NCBI RefSeq assembly: GCF_037201975.1
Contig: NZ_CP147520.1
Coordinates: forward strand, 806,001 to 870,000
Source of the DNA: Streptomyces sp. TG1A-60
GTDB taxonomy: Bacteria; Actinomycetota; Actinomycetes; Streptomycetales; Streptomycetaceae
DNA length: 64,000 nt
Reading direction: 5' to 3'
Below the pieces are notes generated by a model. That model did no database searches, was not told the origin of the DNA, and worked only from the letters and a program-made list of their open reading frames with translations. Below, in pieces: positions 47,509 through 58,168 of this stretch (position 1 is the first letter of the stretch; every line of letters begins with the position of its first letter). Both the position numbers and the translations under genes were made by a program.

Positions 47509-48306
47509 GTGACGCAGCAGATCCCGTCGACCGAGCCCGAGCTGACCGGAGTGCGCAACTTCCGCGATGTGGGCGGTCTGCCGACCGTGGACGGCCGTCG
47601 GGTGCGTCATGGAGTCCTGTTCCGCAGTGGCCACCTCGCGCACGCGACCGACGAGGACACCGCGTTCCTGGCCTCCCTCGGCCTGCACACGGTCTTCGAC
47701 TTCCGCAACGCGGCCGACCAGAAGCTGGAGGGCCCGGACGTCGAGCTGCCCGGCGTGCGCAATGTGAACCTGCCGCTGAGCGATCCGGCGGACGGCGCCG
47801 AGTTCTGGAAGATGGTCCGCGACGGCGACCTGGACCAGCTGCGCGCGCTGCTGGACGACGGCAAGGCGGCCGGCCGGATGATCACCTCCTACCGCACGAT
47901 CGTCAAGCACCGCACGGCCGAGCACTCGCGTGTGCTGCACGCGCTGGCCGAGGACAGCGTGCCCGCGCTGATGCACTGCGCGGCGGGCAAGGACCGCGCG
48001 GGCCTCTCCATCGCCGTCACCCTCCTCGCCCTGGGTGTCGAGCGCGAGGCCGTCGTGGCGGACTACCTGGAGTCGAACGCCAAGCACCGCCGCTACAAGG
48101 TGCACCGCAGCAGCACCTCCGCGAGCGCCTACTCCCCGGAGATCATGGAGCTGCTGAGCCCGCTGTTCGACGCCCGCGCCGAGTACCTCCAGGCGGCCCT
48201 GGACACGGTCGAGGAGACCTGGGGCAATGTGGACACGTATCTGGAGCAGGGTCTGAAGGTGACCCCTCAGACCCGGGAGCTGCTGCGCGAGCGGCTGCTC
48301 GACTAG
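47509..48306 (+). CDS. tyrosine protein phosphatase (Y_phosphatase3 family)
   Basis: The 265-residue protein starts at GTG 47509, preceded by GGGAGGAG. The active-site loop is MHCAAGKDRAG (CX5R), with an Asp in the preceding region and the N-terminal ELTGVRNFRDVGGL typical of this bacterial family. Members dephosphorylate tyrosine and sometimes phosphoinositides. The open frame extends upstream to 47275 through the DnaA-box-like repeats (PVDN repeats), but the ribosome-binding site supports 47509. Confidence 0.87.
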   Translation: MTQQIPSTEPELTGVRNFRDVGGLPTVDGRRVRHGVLFRSGHLAHATDEDTAFLASLGLHTVFDFRNAADQKLEGPDVELPGVRNVNLPLSDPADGAEFWKMVRDGDLDQLRALLDDGKAAGRMITSYRTIVKHRTAEHSRVLHALAEDSVPALMHCAAGKDRAGLSIAVTLLALGVEREAVVADYLESNAKHRRYKVHRSSTSASAYSPEIMELLSPLFDARAEYLQAALDTVEETWGNVDTYLEQGLKVTPQTRELLRERLLD

Positions 48307-48511
48307 GTGCTGTTCGGGCATCCCCTGGGAGGCCGGCCCGCGTCGGCGTGCTGCGGGGCGACGGCGGGCAGCTCCGTCCAGCGGGGGCGTACCCTCGGGA
48401 GGGCTCATGCCCTCCGTTCAGCCGGACCTTCGCCTCTGCGGCCCATTCTTGCCTCAGAGGCAAAGACCGCCGGAGCCGCACCGTCGGCGGCCCCTTCCGC
48501 CGCCCGTACAA

Positions 48512-48692
48512 CTAGTGCCGCGTCAGCCAAGGTTCGCCCCGTCGCGACGCCCGGCACGCCCTCTCGCCGCACCGGACGAAAGCCCGAGTACGTCCAGGCC
48601 CTTCGGGCGGATGACGCCTTCCGGCCGGCACGCCGAGAGCACGCACCGGACGCCGCTCCTTGACGGGCAAACCTTGACCGACGCGGCACTAG
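48512..48692. mobile_element. MITE-like element, long copy
   Basis: The 181-bp element is bounded by CTAG, with the same inverted termini as the 24814-24920 copy and an additional 74 bp ending in a second GCACCGGACG. No transposase is present. The right-hand CTAG supplies the TAG stop codon of the hopanoid aminotransferase gene, so insertion occurred exactly at the gene end without disrupting it. Confidence 0.8.
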
Positions 48693-50098
48693 CGGCTGGC
48701 CACCGCCTGCTTCATCAGCGTCCTGCCGAAGTCCCACATCAGCCCGCTGCCGCCGTGCGCGTCGTCCATCACCTCGGTGAAGGCCTCGACGAACCGGTCC
48801 ACCTCCCGTTCCCCGATGACCAGCGGCGGAATCAGCTTGATCACCTCCAGATGGTCGCCGGAGACCTGGGTGAGGATGCGATGCCGCCGCAGCAGCGGTA
48901 CGACGACCATCTGCGCGAACAGTCCCTTGCGGGCCGCCTGGAGCATCGTCCAACGGCCACGCAGCTTCAGCGACTTCGGCCTGCCGAACTCGATACCGAT
49001 CATCAGCCCCCGGCCGCGTACGTCGCTCAGCAGCTCGTACTTGTCTACGAGCGCCCCGAGCCGGGCCTTCAGCCGCTCCCCCGTGGCCCGGGCGTTCGCC
49101 ACGAGCTGCTCGTTCTCCATGACCGAGAGGACGGCCAGGCCGGCGGCCATGGCCTGGGCATTGGAGCCGAAGCTGGCCGAGTGGACGAGGACGCGGTCCA
49201 TCGACGCGTAGACCTTCTTGAAGATCCACTCCTTTCCGAGGGTCGCCCCGACCGGTACATAGCCGCCGGAGAGCGCCTTCGCCACACAGACCAGGTCCGG
49301 CTCGACACCGTCCTCGTGCTGGTAGGCGTAGAAGTCCCCGGTCCGCCCGAGACCGGTCTGCACCTCATCGACGATCAGCAGCGCCTTGCGCCGGCGCAGC
49401 AGCTCCTGTGCGGCGCGCAGATAGCCGGGCGGCGCCTCGCGCACCCCCTTGCCCTGGATGGGCTCGACGATGAGGGCGGCGACGTCGTCCTTCTTCAACT
49501 CTCTTGCCAGGGAGTCGAGATCACCGAATGGTACGGCCGTGTCGGGCAGCAGCGGTGCGAAGCCGTCCCGGAAGCCGTCCTCGCCGTTCACGGACAGCGA
49601 GCCGGCGGTGAGCCCGTGGAAGGCGTGGGCGCAGTACAGGACGCGCGGTCTGCCGGTGGCGCAGCGGGCGAACTTCAGCGCGGTCTCGACGGCCTCGGTG
49701 CCGCTGTTGCCGAAGAAGACCCGGTCCAGGTGCGGGCTGTGGGTAAGCAGCCTCTCGGCGAGCAGTCCGGGCAGCGGCTGGCAGTCGAAGCGGGTCAGGT
49801 CGGCGAGCCGCGCGTCGAGGACGTCGTGCAGCGCCTTGCGGACCACGGGGTGATGGCGGCCGAGCCCCATCACCCCGAACCCGGCGAGCATGTCCAGGTA
49901 GTCGGCGCCGTCCGCGTCCCAGAAGTACGCGCCCTCGGCCCGCTCGTAGACCTTGTCGAAGCCGATGGTGTGCAGCATGCGCGGGAGTTGGTGGTTGAGA
50001 TGCCGGGCGTGGAGTTCGTAGCGCTCGGCGCCGCGCTCGGTCAGGAGTCTGCCGAGGTCGAACTCCTCGATGCCGTCGGTGGGTTCGGCGGTGGTCAT
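48689..50098 (-). CDS. hpnO: PLP-dependent aminotransferase, probable aminobacteriohopanetriol synthase HpnO
   Basis: The 469-residue class III aminotransferase has the PLP lysine in VCVAKALSGGYVP near residue 270, the DEVQTGLGRTG motif with the cofactor Asp, and FGNSGTEAVETALKFAR. Its place at the end of the hopanoid operon suggests it aminates the ribosyl-derived hopanoid aldehyde to aminobacteriohopanetriol. It begins immediately after the dxs stop (TAAATG). The stop codon comes from the CTAG of the MITE-like element. Confidence 0.88.
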   Translation of the reverse strand: MTTAEPTDGIEEFDLGRLLTERGAERYELHARHLNHQLPRMLHTIGFDKVYERAEGAYFWDADGADYLDMLAGFGVMGLGRHHPVVRKALHDVLDARLADLTRFDCQPLPGLLAERLLTHSPHLDRVFFGNSGTEAVETALKFARCATGRPRVLYCAHAFHGLTAGSLSVNGEDGFRDGFAPLLPDTAVPFGDLDSLARELKKDDVAALIVEPIQGKGVREAPPGYLRAAQELLRRRKALLIVDEVQTGLGRTGDFYAYQHEDGVEPDLVCVAKALSGGYVPVGATLGKEWIFKKVYASMDRVLVHSASFGSNAQAMAAGLAVLSVMENEQLVANARATGERLKARLGALVDKYELLSDVRGRGLMIGIEFGRPKSLKLRGRWTMLQAARKGLFAQMVVVPLLRRHRILTQVSGDHLEVIKLIPPLVIGEREVDRFVEAFTEVMDDAHGGSGLMWDFGRTLMKQAVASR

Positions 50099-52028
50099 TT
50101 ACGGTTTCTCCTTGGCATGCTCGGCCTCGGGCAGGTCCCCCGTCGTCGGCTCGTCCTTGAGGGCCGGACAGACGCTGATCCGATCGGCGATCTCGACCGG
50201 CGTCAGACCTATGTCCGCCAGCACCTCCCCGCGCTTGGCATGCGGCAGGAACTGCTCCGGAATCCCGAACCGTCTTACGGGTAGGTCCACTTCGGCGTCC
50301 GCCAGGGCGAGCGCGACCGCCGAACCCACCCCGGCCGCCCGGCTGTTGTCCTCGACGACGGCCACCAGCCGGTGTTCGTCGGCGAGCCACGGCAGTGCCG
50401 GATCGACCGGCTTGACCCAGCGCGGGTCGACGACGGTGCAGCCGATGCCCCGCGCCTCCAGCAGTTCGGCGGCCTGCAGGCACACCGACGCCATGACGCC
50501 GACGGCCACCAGCAGCACCGCAGGACGCTCCGAGGACGGGGGGCGGTGCAGGACGTCCATGCCGCCCACCCGTTCCAGGGACGGGGTCCGGGGCCCCACC
50601 GACTCCTTGGGGAACCGGATCAGCGTGGGCGCGTCGTCGACGGCGACCGCCTCCCGCAGCTGCGCCCGCAACTGGTCGGCGTCGCGCGGCGCGGCGATCC
50701 GCAGCCCCGGCACGACCTGGAGGATCGACATGTCCCACATGCCGTTGTGCGAGGCGCCGTCGGTTCCGGTGACCCCGGCCCGGTCCAGGACGAAGGTGAC
50801 CCCGCACCGGTGCAGCGCCACATCCATCAGCAGTTGGTCGAAGGCCCGGTTGAGGAAGGTCGAGTAGACCGCCACGACCGGGTGCAGCCCGCCGGTGGCG
50901 AGGCCGGCCGCCGACACCGCCGCGTGCTGCTCGGCGATCCCGACGTCCCACACCCGGTCCGGGAACTTCTCCGCGAACCTGCCGAGTCCCACCGGGTGCA
51001 GCATGGCCGCCGTGATCGCCACGACGTCCTCGCGCTCGTCACCGATGCGGACGATCTCGTCGCCGAAGACGGAGGTCCAGGACGGCCCGCCCGAGGGCGC
51101 GAGCGGCTCGCAGGTGAGCGGGTCCATCGCTCCGACCGTATGGAAGTGGTCCTCGTCGTCGGCCAGCGCGGGCTCGTACCCCGGCCCTTCTGCGTCAGGC
51201 AGTGGACGAGGACGGGCCCGTGGAAGCGCTTGGCGCGCCGCAGCGCCGACTCGACCGCCTTGAAGTCGTGCCCGTCGATCGGGCCGACGTACTTCAAACC
51301 CAGGTCCTCGAACATGCCCTGCGGTGCGAACGCGTCCTTGAAACCCTTCTTCGCGCCGTGCAGCGCCTCGTAGACCTGGTTGCCGACCAGCGGGGTGCGC
51401 AGCAGGACGTCCTTGCCCCAGGCGAGGAACTGCTCGTAGCCGTCGGTGATCCGGAGGGTGGCGAGGTGGTTGGCGAGGCCGCCGATGGTCGGGGAGTACG
51501 AGCGCTCGTTGTCGTTGACGACGATGACCAGCGGCCGGTCCCTGGCGGCCGCGATGTTGTTCAGTGCCTCCCAGGCCATGCCGCCGGTCAGCGCGCCGTC
51601 GCCGATGACGGCGACGACATGCCCCTCCTCCCCCTCACCTGGCGGGCCTTGGCGAGACCGTCGGCCCAGCCGAGGGCGGTGGAGGCGTGGCTGTTCTCTA
51701 TGACGTCGTGCTCGGACTCCTCGCGCGAGGGATAGCCGGACAGCCCGCCCTTGCCGCGCAGCCTGGAGAAGTCCTGACGCCCCGTCAGAAGCTTGTGCAC
51801 ATAGCTCTGGTGACCGGTGTCCCACAGGATGCGGTCGACGGGTGAATCGAAAACCCGGTGGAGCGCCAGGGAGAGCTCCACCACCCCCAGATTGGGTCCC
51901 AGGTGACCACCGGTCCTGGCGACCGCGTGCACCAGAAACTCCCGTATCTCCTCCGCCAGTTCACCGAGTTCCGCCTCGGTCAGCGCCTTCAGGTCGCGCG
52001 GTTGCCGGATGCTCTCCAGAATCGTCAC
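50099..52028 (-). CDS. dxs: 1-deoxy-D-xylulose-5-phosphate synthase (two frameshifts)
   Basis: The restored length is about 643 residues. It has an N-terminal ThDP domain ([56 protein letters not shown]), a pyrimidine domain ([19 protein letters not shown]) and a C-terminal transketolase-type domain. It makes DXP from pyruvate and glyceraldehyde-3-phosphate, the first step of the MEP pathway. Frame breaks at C-runs 51630-51634 and 51179-51182 are each repaired by one added base ([23 protein letters not shown]). Two errors in one essential-pathway gene, both in homopolymers, point to sequencing error; a second housekeeping dxs usually exists in Streptomyces. Confidence 0.9.
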
Positions 52029-52068
52029 GCTCGGGCCCCCTCTCGGTCCTTGCTCTTCAGCCGTGTCG

Positions 52069-53226
52069 TCAGCTCACGGTGACCGCCGGCTCCCCCGACG
52101 CGACGCCGTCCTTCTCCATCTGCTCGGCGATCTTCATCGCCTCGTCGATGAGGGTCTCCACGATCTTTGATTCGGGGACGGTCTTGATGACCTCGCCCTT
52201 CACGAAGATCTGACCCTTGCCGTTGCCGGAGGCCACCCCCAGGTCCGCCTCACGTGCCTCTCCGGGCCCGTTGACGACGCAGCCCATGACCGCGACGCGC
52301 AACGGCACCTCCATGCCTTCCAGACCCGCACTCACCTCGTCGGCCAGCCGGTACACATCGACCTGCGCCCGCCCGCACGACGGGCACGACACGATCTCCA
52401 GCCGCCGCTGCCGCAGGTTCAGCGCCTGAAGGATCTGGATGCCGACCTTGACCTCCTCGGCCGGCGGGGCACTCAGCGAGACCCGGATCGTGTCACCGAT
52501 CCCCTCGCTGAGCAGCGCCCCGAAGGCGACCGCGGACTTGATCGTGCCCTGGAACGCCGGACCGGCCTCGGTGACCCCCAGATGCAGCGGGTAGTCGCAC
52601 CGGGCCGCCAGCTGCCGGTACGCCTCGATCATCACCACGGGGTCGTTGTGCTTGACCGAGATCTTGATGTCCCGGAAGCCGTGCTCCTCGAAGAGCGACG
52701 CCTCCCACAGCGCGGACTCCACCAGCGCCTCCGGCGTCGCCTTCCCGTGCTTGTGGAGCAGCCGCCTGTCGAGCGAGCCCGCGTTGACCCCGATCCGGAT
52801 CGGCGTTCCGCACTCCTTCGCCGCCCGCGCGATCTGCTTGACCTTGTCGTCGAACTGCTTGATGTTGCCGGGGTTGACCCGCACCGCCGCGCAACCGGCC
52901 TCGATCGCCGCGAACACGTACTTGGGCTGGAAGTGGATGTCCGCGATCACCGGGATCTGCGACTTGCGGGCGATGGTGGCGAGGGCGTCCGCGTCGTCCT
53001 GCGTGGGACAGGCGACCCGGACGATCTGGCAGCCCGACGCGGTCAGTTCGGCGATCTGCTGCAAGGTGGCGCCGATGTCCGATGTACGGGTCGTCGTCAT
53101 CGACTGCACCGACACCGGGGCCCCACCCCCCACGGCCACCGGACCGACCTGGATCAGCCGCGCGAGGCGGCGCTCCGCGACCGGTCGGGCGGGCACCTCG
53201 GGAACGCCCAGAGACACGGCGGTCAT
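52069..53226 (-). CDS. ispG: 4-hydroxy-3-methylbut-2-en-1-yl diphosphate synthase
   Basis: The 385-residue MEP-pathway enzyme converts ME-cPP to HMBPP. The N-terminal TIM barrel contains [19 protein letters not shown] and [26 protein letters not shown]. The C-terminal domain has the [4Fe-4S] ligands in SCPSCGR and [10 protein letters not shown]. It lies between hpnH (4 bp apart) and dxs (40 bp apart), so isoprenoid supply is coupled to hopanoid production. Confidence 0.95.
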   Translation of the reverse strand: MTAVSLGVPEVPARPVAERRLARLIQVGPVAVGGGAPVSVQSMTTTRTSDIGATLQQIAELTASGCQIVRVACPTQDDADALATIARKSQIPVIADIHFQPKYVFAAIEAGCAAVRVNPGNIKQFDDKVKQIARAAKECGTPIRIGVNAGSLDRRLLHKHGKATPEALVESALWEASLFEEHGFRDIKISVKHNDPVVMIEAYRQLAARCDYPLHLGVTEAGPAFQGTIKSAVAFGALLSEGIGDTIRVSLSAPPAEEVKVGIQILQALNLRQRRLEIVSCPSCGRAQVDVYRLADEVSAGLEGMEVPLRVAVMGCVVNGPGEAREADLGVASGNGKGQIFVKGEVIKTVPESKIVETLIDEAMKIAEQMEKDGVASGEPAVTVS

Positions 53227-53230
53227 GACA

Positions 53231-54253
53231 TCACCCCTGGTTCCCGGAGACCGTCTCGCGCAGGGCGCGCAGGGACTCCTTCAGCGATCCCATGGTGGCG
53301 AGGACGGCGGTCGGTTCGTAGCCGCAGTGCGCCATGCAGTTGGCGCAGCGCGGGTCCCTGCCCCGGCCGTAGGCGTCCCAGTCGGTCTTCTCGACGAGCT
53401 CCCGGTACGTCGTGACGTACCCGTCGCTCATCAGGTAGCAGGGCTTCTGCCAGCCGAAGAGCGAGTAGTTGGGGATCGCCCACGCCGTGCACGGGAAGTC
53501 GACCTTGCCCTCCAGGAAGTCCAGGAACAGGGGCGAGTGGTTCAGGCGCCAGCGCCGCCGGTTCCCGCCCGAGAATGCCTTCCTGAACAGTTCGCGGGTC
53601 TGCTCGACGCCGAGGAAGTGCTCCTGGTCGGGGGCCTTCTCGTAGGCGTAGGCCGGCGAGATCATCATCTCGTGGACCCGGAGGTCGTCGTTGAGGTAGT
53701 CGAGGACCTCGATGATGGTCTGCGGGGTGTCGGTGTTGAAGAACGTCGAGTTGGTGGTCACCCGGAAGCCGCGCCGCTTGGCCTCCTTGATGGCCGCCAC
53801 GGCCTCGTCGAACACCCCCTCCTTGGCCACCGACTCGTCGTGCCGCTCCCGCAGCCCGTCGATGTGCACGGCGAACGCGAAGTACGGCGAGGGCTTGAAC
53901 CTGTCCATCTTCTTGCGCAGCAGCAGGGCGTTGGTGCACAGGAATACGTACTTCTTGCGGGCCACCAACTGCCTCACGATCTCATCGATCTGAGGGTGCA
54001 TCAGGGGCTCGCCGCCGGCGATCGACACCATCGGCGCACCGGACTCCAGGACGGCGCCCACGGCCTGGGCGACCGGCATGCGCTGTTTGAGCACGCCCGC
54101 CGGATGCTGGATCTTGCCGCAGCCCTCGCACTTCAGATTGCAGGCGTAGAGCGGTTCCAGCTCGACGATCAGCGGGAATTTGTCCCGTTTGCGAAGCTTC
54201 TGTTCAACGAGATACGTCGCCACCTTGATGGACTGGCGGAGCGGCATGGCCAT
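53231..54253 (-). CDS. hpnH: adenosyl-hopene transferase HpnH (radical SAM)
   Basis: The 340-residue radical-SAM protein has the cluster motif [10 protein letters not shown] near residue 37. [12 protein letters not shown] and FLCTNALLL follow, and a C-terminal cysteine group includes [14 protein letters not shown]. HpnH adds the adenosyl group of SAM to hopene to begin the side chain. It starts at ATG 54253; an ATG 6 bp further in is also possible. Confidence 0.93.
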   Translation of the reverse strand: MAMPLRQSIKVATYLVEQKLRKRDKFPLIVELEPLYACNLKCEGCGKIQHPAGVLKQRMPVAQAVGAVLESGAPMVSIAGGEPLMHPQIDEIVRQLVARKKYVFLCTNALLLRKKMDRFKPSPYFAFAVHIDGLRERHDESVAKEGVFDEAVAAIKEAKRRGFRVTTNSTFFNTDTPQTIIEVLDYLNDDLRVHEMMISPAYAYEKAPDQEHFLGVEQTRELFRKAFSGGNRRRWRLNHSPLFLDFLEGKVDFPCTAWAIPNYSLFGWQKPCYLMSDGYVTTYRELVEKTDWDAYGRGRDPRCANCMAHCGYEPTAVLATMGSLKESLRALRETVSGNQG

Positions 54254-54258
54254 CTGGC

Positions 54259-54903
54259 TCACCTCCGGGGGAGCAGCAAGGAACGGTGCCATTCGTAGTA
54301 AGCGGGAAGTACGGCACGAAGGACGCGGAAGGCCGATATTCCACCGTGTACCGTGCCGATCCGGACCAGTTCGTGCTCTGGAGCGTCCACGACCACCCGG
54401 ACGGCCGCAACGGGGCGTGCGCCCGATCTCACGGCGCAGTGGAGCGTGACGGCGGACTCCATGTCGACCGCGAGTGCGCCGGTCGCACACAGGTCGGACC
54501 GTTCCTGACCGCGTACGACGTGGTCGGATCCGGTGAGCGGGCCGGTGTGGACCGTGCGGCCGGGCACGACGCGCTCCAGCTCTCTGACCAGACGTCGGGG
54601 GGAGACACAGGGCGTGACGGCACCGCCGGGCCCCCAGGTCTCCTCGGCGACCACCAGGTCACCGGGGTGCATACCGGGGGCGAGCCCGGCGCAGAACCCG
54701 GTGGCCAGCACGGCCGCGTCGCGCAGCCCCGGATCGGCGAGCAGCCGGGAGACGGACCGCTCGGCGGCCCTCGGCCCCATGCCGGTGCGCAGTACGGTGA
54801 CCGGGCCCCCGGCGCCGCCCCGGTCGCCGCTGCGCAGGGCGAGCTGTTCGATGCCGAGCGCGCAGGCGATCAGCAGCGGAGCCGGGGAGGAGGGCGTGGT
54901 CAT
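54259..54903 (-). CDS. hpnG: HpnG-type nucleoside phosphorylase
   Basis: The 214-residue phosphorylase-superfamily protein has VLRTGMGPRAAERSV, FCAGLAPGMHPGDLVVAEE and AVDMESAVTLH, the base/ribose-binding signature. HpnG removes adenine from adenosylhopane to give ribosylhopane. The start codon overlaps the shc stop (TGATG), indicating coupled translation. Confidence 0.9.
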   Translation of the reverse strand: MTTPSSPAPLLIACALGIEQLALRSGDRGGAGGPVTVLRTGMGPRAAERSVSRLLADPGLRDAAVLATGFCAGLAPGMHPGDLVVAEETWGPGGAVTPCVSPRRLVRELERVVPGRTVHTGPLTGSDHVVRGQERSDLCATGALAVDMESAVTLHCAVRSGARPVAAVRVVVDAPEHELVRIGTVHGGISAFRVLRAVLPAYYEWHRSLLLPRR

Positions 54904-56897
54904 CAGCTTCCCCTGGCTTTCAGGACGGCCGGTTCACCGTTGACGTACCGGCCGAGCGCGGTGAGCGGGAACACCTGCCGGTAGAGGTGGTAGTTGATCG
55001 AGAAGTCCCAGGGGAAGCCGGTGCCGGTGAAGTGCGGCTCGTCCCAGCCGCCGTCCTCCCGCTGGGTCTGGGCCAGCCACTCGATGCCGCGCTCGGTGGC
55101 CTTGGCGTCCCGCTCCCCCGCCGCCAGCAGCGCGAGCAGCGCCCACGCGGTCTGGGATGCGGTGGAGGCGCCCTTGCCGCCCCACTCGGCCGGGTCGGGG
55201 TAGGAGCGCAGGTCCTCACCCCAGCCGCCGTCGTCGTTCTGTACGGTCTCCAGCCAGGCCACGGCCCGACGGATCGCGGGGTGCGCGGCGGGCAGTCCGG
55301 CAGCCGCCAGCGCGGGGACCACCGATCCGGTGCCGTAGACGTAGTTGACGCCCCATCGGCCGAACCACGAGCCGTTCGGCTCCTGTTCGGCGAGGAGCCA
55401 CTCGATGCCCCGGCGGGTGCGTGGATCACGGGACAGGCCCTCGACCGCCAGCATCTCCACCACGTGCGCGGTGACGTCGGCGGACGGCGGGTCGATCACC
55501 TCGCCGAAGTCGCAGAACGGCAGCCGGTTGGGGAACGGGCTGGTGTTGTCGACGTCGAAGGCACCCCACGCCCCGTTCCTCGACTGCATGCCGAGGTTCC
55601 AGCGGACCCCGCGCCGGATGGCGTTCTCGACGCGCTCCGGGTCGTGGTGCTTGACGCGGCGCAGCGCGAGCACGACCTCGGCGGTGTCGTCGATGTCGGG
55701 GTAGTTGTCGTTGTGGAACTCGAACGCCCAGCCGCCCGGCGGGAGTTGGGGCCGCTTTACCGCCCAGTCGCCGGGGCGGACGATCTCCTCACCGAGCATC
55801 CAGTCGGCGGCCTTGACGAGTTGGGGGTGGTCGGCCGGCAGACCCGCGTCGGCGAGCGCGATGGTGGCGAGGCAGGTGTCCCACACCGGGGACTGGCAGG
55901 CCTCGATCATCCGGGCCCCGTCCTCGCGCCACACGGCGAACCGGTCGAGGGATTCCAACCCGGCCCGCATCACCGGATGCTGGAGGTCATAGCCGAGCAG
56001 GTACAGCGCGATGACCGAGTACACGGCCGGCGGCTGGATGCCGCCCCAGCAGCCGTCGTTCTCCTGCCGCTCGACGATCCAGCGGGCCGCGCTGTTCATG
56101 GCCGCCTTGCGCAGCCGCTTCAGCGCCACCTTGTGATAGCCGTGCAGCAGCTTGTCGAGCCGCTGGAAGACACCCTCCCAACTGGCCAACGGGTCGAGGG
56201 GCCCGGGCGGACTCGGCCGTCCCGGATCGGTGTGCAGCTCGTCCAGCGGGAACGGCGCGGGCCGCACCGGCCGCTTCGCCGAGACGACTGTCAGCGGGAC
56301 GATCGTCTGCCGCGCCCAGCACCCGAAGTCGTAGATGTTCAGCGGCATCCACTTCGGGAAGTAGATCAGCTCCGGCGGCATCTCCGGCAGGTCGTCCCAC
56401 TTCCACCAGCCGAACAGCGCGAGCCAGATGCGGGTGAACACCCGCGCCGCGGCGATGCCGCCCCGCTCCCGGATGAACGCGGACGCCCTCGCCATGTGCG
56501 GCTCGGACGGGTCGTCCCCGGCCAGCCGCAGCGCGACGTACGCCTCAACGGTGGCGGAGAGTTCGGGCGGGCCGCCGTGGAAGGTGGCCCAGGTGCCGTC
56601 CTCACGCTGCTCGCCTCTGATGAACAGGGCCGCCGCCCGGGTGGTCTTCTCGTCGCGAATTCCCAGGAACTGACGGAGCAGCAGGTCCTCGGCGTCCATG
56701 GTGACGTTGGTCTCCAGGTCGCCCTTCCACCAGCCCTGGGCGTCCTGTCGGGAGAGCAGGAAGTCGGTGGCGCGCCGTATGGCGTGTGCGGCGGCCTCCT
56801 GGACCCCTGCCGCCCCCGGGGCCTCGTGGTCGGTGTCGCTGGCCGAGGCCGCGCGGGGCGACAGTGCCCCGGTGCTTCCGTCGGTCGTCGCTGTCAT
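54903..56897 (-). CDS. shc: squalene-hopene cyclase
   Basis: The 664-residue triterpene cyclase has the catalytic acid motif DIDDTAEV (DXDD) near residue 400. At least five QW repeats are visible, including QENDGCWGG, QSRNGAWGAFD, QEPNGSWFGRWG, QNDDGGWGED and QREDGGWDEP. It cyclises squalene to hopene at the membrane surface. The ATG at 56897 follows GAAGGGGAAG. It is the central gene of the cluster. Confidence 0.97.
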   Translation of the reverse strand: MTATTDGSTGALSPRAASASDTDHEAPGAAGVQEAAAHAIRRATDFLLSRQDAQGWWKGDLETNVTMDAEDLLLRQFLGIRDEKTTRAAALFIRGEQREDGTWATFHGGPPELSATVEAYVALRLAGDDPSEPHMARASAFIRERGGIAAARVFTRIWLALFGWWKWDDLPEMPPELIYFPKWMPLNIYDFGCWARQTIVPLTVVSAKRPVRPAPFPLDELHTDPGRPSPPGPLDPLASWEGVFQRLDKLLHGYHKVALKRLRKAAMNSAARWIVERQENDGCWGGIQPPAVYSVIALYLLGYDLQHPVMRAGLESLDRFAVWREDGARMIEACQSPVWDTCLATIALADAGLPADHPQLVKAADWMLGEEIVRPGDWAVKRPQLPPGGWAFEFHNDNYPDIDDTAEVVLALRRVKHHDPERVENAIRRGVRWNLGMQSRNGAWGAFDVDNTSPFPNRLPFCDFGEVIDPPSADVTAHVVEMLAVEGLSRDPRTRRGIEWLLAEQEPNGSWFGRWGVNYVYGTGSVVPALAAAGLPAAHPAIRRAVAWLETVQNDDGGWGEDLRSYPDPAEWGGKGASTASQTAWALLALLAAGERDAKATERGIEWLAQTQREDGGWDEPHFTGTGFPWDFSINYHLYRQVFPLTALGRYVNGEPAVLKARGS

Positions 56898-57035
56898 GGC
56901 TTCCCCTTCGTGCAGTGGACGGATCTCTCTGCGGTGGGTCAGCCGTCGGCCGGTGCGTGTCCGGTGACGAGGCACCGGCCGGCGACTACGCGAGTGCTAT
57001 TCGACCGACAGTGGTCGGCTCCTGGGCCACGGCGG

Positions 57036-58109
57036 TCATCTCTTCCGTACGACGACGAAGTCGGCGAGCCCCGCGAACTGGTCCCGCACCCGCTCGGGCA
57101 TCCGGATGGAGTCCAGCGCGTCGATGGCGATCGTGTGCTGGCGGCGCGCCTCCTCGGCGGTCCACTCCCGGCCGCCCGCCTCCTCGATGAGGACGGCGCG
57201 CGCGGCGAACTCCTCCTCGGAGAAGTTCTCGAAGTCGCTGCTCTTGGCGTCGGCGGCGAGCAGTTCACCGAGCTGCTCGGAGGCCGGCCCGCCGGCCGCG
57301 AGCGCGGCCACGACCGGCAGGGACTTCTTGCGCTGGCGCAGATCGCTCCAGGTCTGCTTGCCGGTGGCGACCGGGTCGCCCCAGATGCCCAGCAGGTCGT
57401 CGACGGCCTGGAAGGCGAGGCCGAGGTGGTAGCCGTACTTCTCCAGCGTGTCGGCGGTGCGGTCGTCCGCGCCGCCGAGGACGGCGCCGATGGAGCAGGC
57501 GCAGGCGAGCAGGGCGCCGGTCTTGTTGCCCTCCATCTCCAGGCACTCCTCGACGGTGACCCGCTCACGGTGCTCGTAGGAGATGTCCTGGGCCTGGCCG
57601 TCGATGAGGGCGCGGGTCGCCGTGGTGACGCGGCGGGCGGCGCGGGCCGCCTCGGCGGTACCCAGTTCGAGCAGGATCTCGTTGGCGAGGACCATCAGGG
57701 CGTCGCCGACGAGGATGGCCTGGGCGGGGCCGTGCACCTTCCAGACGGTGTCGCGGTGGCGGCGCTGTTCGTCGCCGTCCATCAGGTCGTCGTGCAGCAG
57801 CGAGAAGTTGTGCACCAGCTCCACCGCGACCGCACCGGGGACGCCGACCTCGGGTGCGGCGCCGGTGACCTCGGCCGACATGACCGCGAGCGCGGGGCGC
57901 ACGGCCTTGCCGCCGTCGCCGTCGGCGGGGTTGCCGTGGGCGTCGATCCAGCCGAAGTGGTAGGCGGCGACGGTGTCCATGGGGGGCGCCAGCCGGTCGA
58001 CGGCCGCCCGCAGCACGGGGGTGGCCAGGGTCCGCCCGCGCTCCAGGAGCGCGGTCACGTCCACCGCGGTCCTCGCAGCGGCCGTCACGGCCGGGGGCAC
58101 AGTGGGCAC
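57036..58109 (-). CDS. polyprenyl diphosphate synthase
   Basis: The 357-residue all-helical trans-prenyltransferase has a first aspartate-rich motif LLHDDLMDGDEQRR near residue 105 and a second region QAVDDLLGIWGD near 250. It condenses IPP with allylic diphosphates; farnesyl diphosphate for the HpnC/D/E squalene route is the expected product, but a longer chain is possible. The GTG at 58109 is the start best supported by context; upstream codons in frame are not protein-like. Confidence 0.9.
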   Translation of the reverse strand: MPTVPPAVTAAARTAVDVTALLERGRTLATPVLRAAVDRLAPPMDTVAAYHFGWIDAHGNPADGDGGKAVRPALAVMSAEVTGAAPEVGVPGAVAVELVHNFSLLHDDLMDGDEQRRHRDTVWKVHGPAQAILVGDALMVLANEILLELGTAEAARAARRVTTATRALIDGQAQDISYEHRERVTVEECLEMEGNKTGALLACACSIGAVLGGADDRTADTLEKYGYHLGLAFQAVDDLLGIWGDPVATGKQTWSDLRQRKKSLPVVAALAAGGPASEQLGELLAADAKSSDFENFSEEEFAARAVLIEEAGGREWTAEEARRQHTIAIDALDSIRMPERVRDQFAGLADFVVVRKR

Positions 58110-58168
58110 AGTCTCTCCTCTTGTTGCGGTGCCGGGAGTGCGAAAGCCGGTCCTGCGCGCTTCGAGCG

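Noticed and set aside
50099..52028. dxs pseudogene
   Set aside because: Both frame breaks are single missing bases in C-runs and all motifs are intact after repair, so an error in the sequence is more likely than gene decay.
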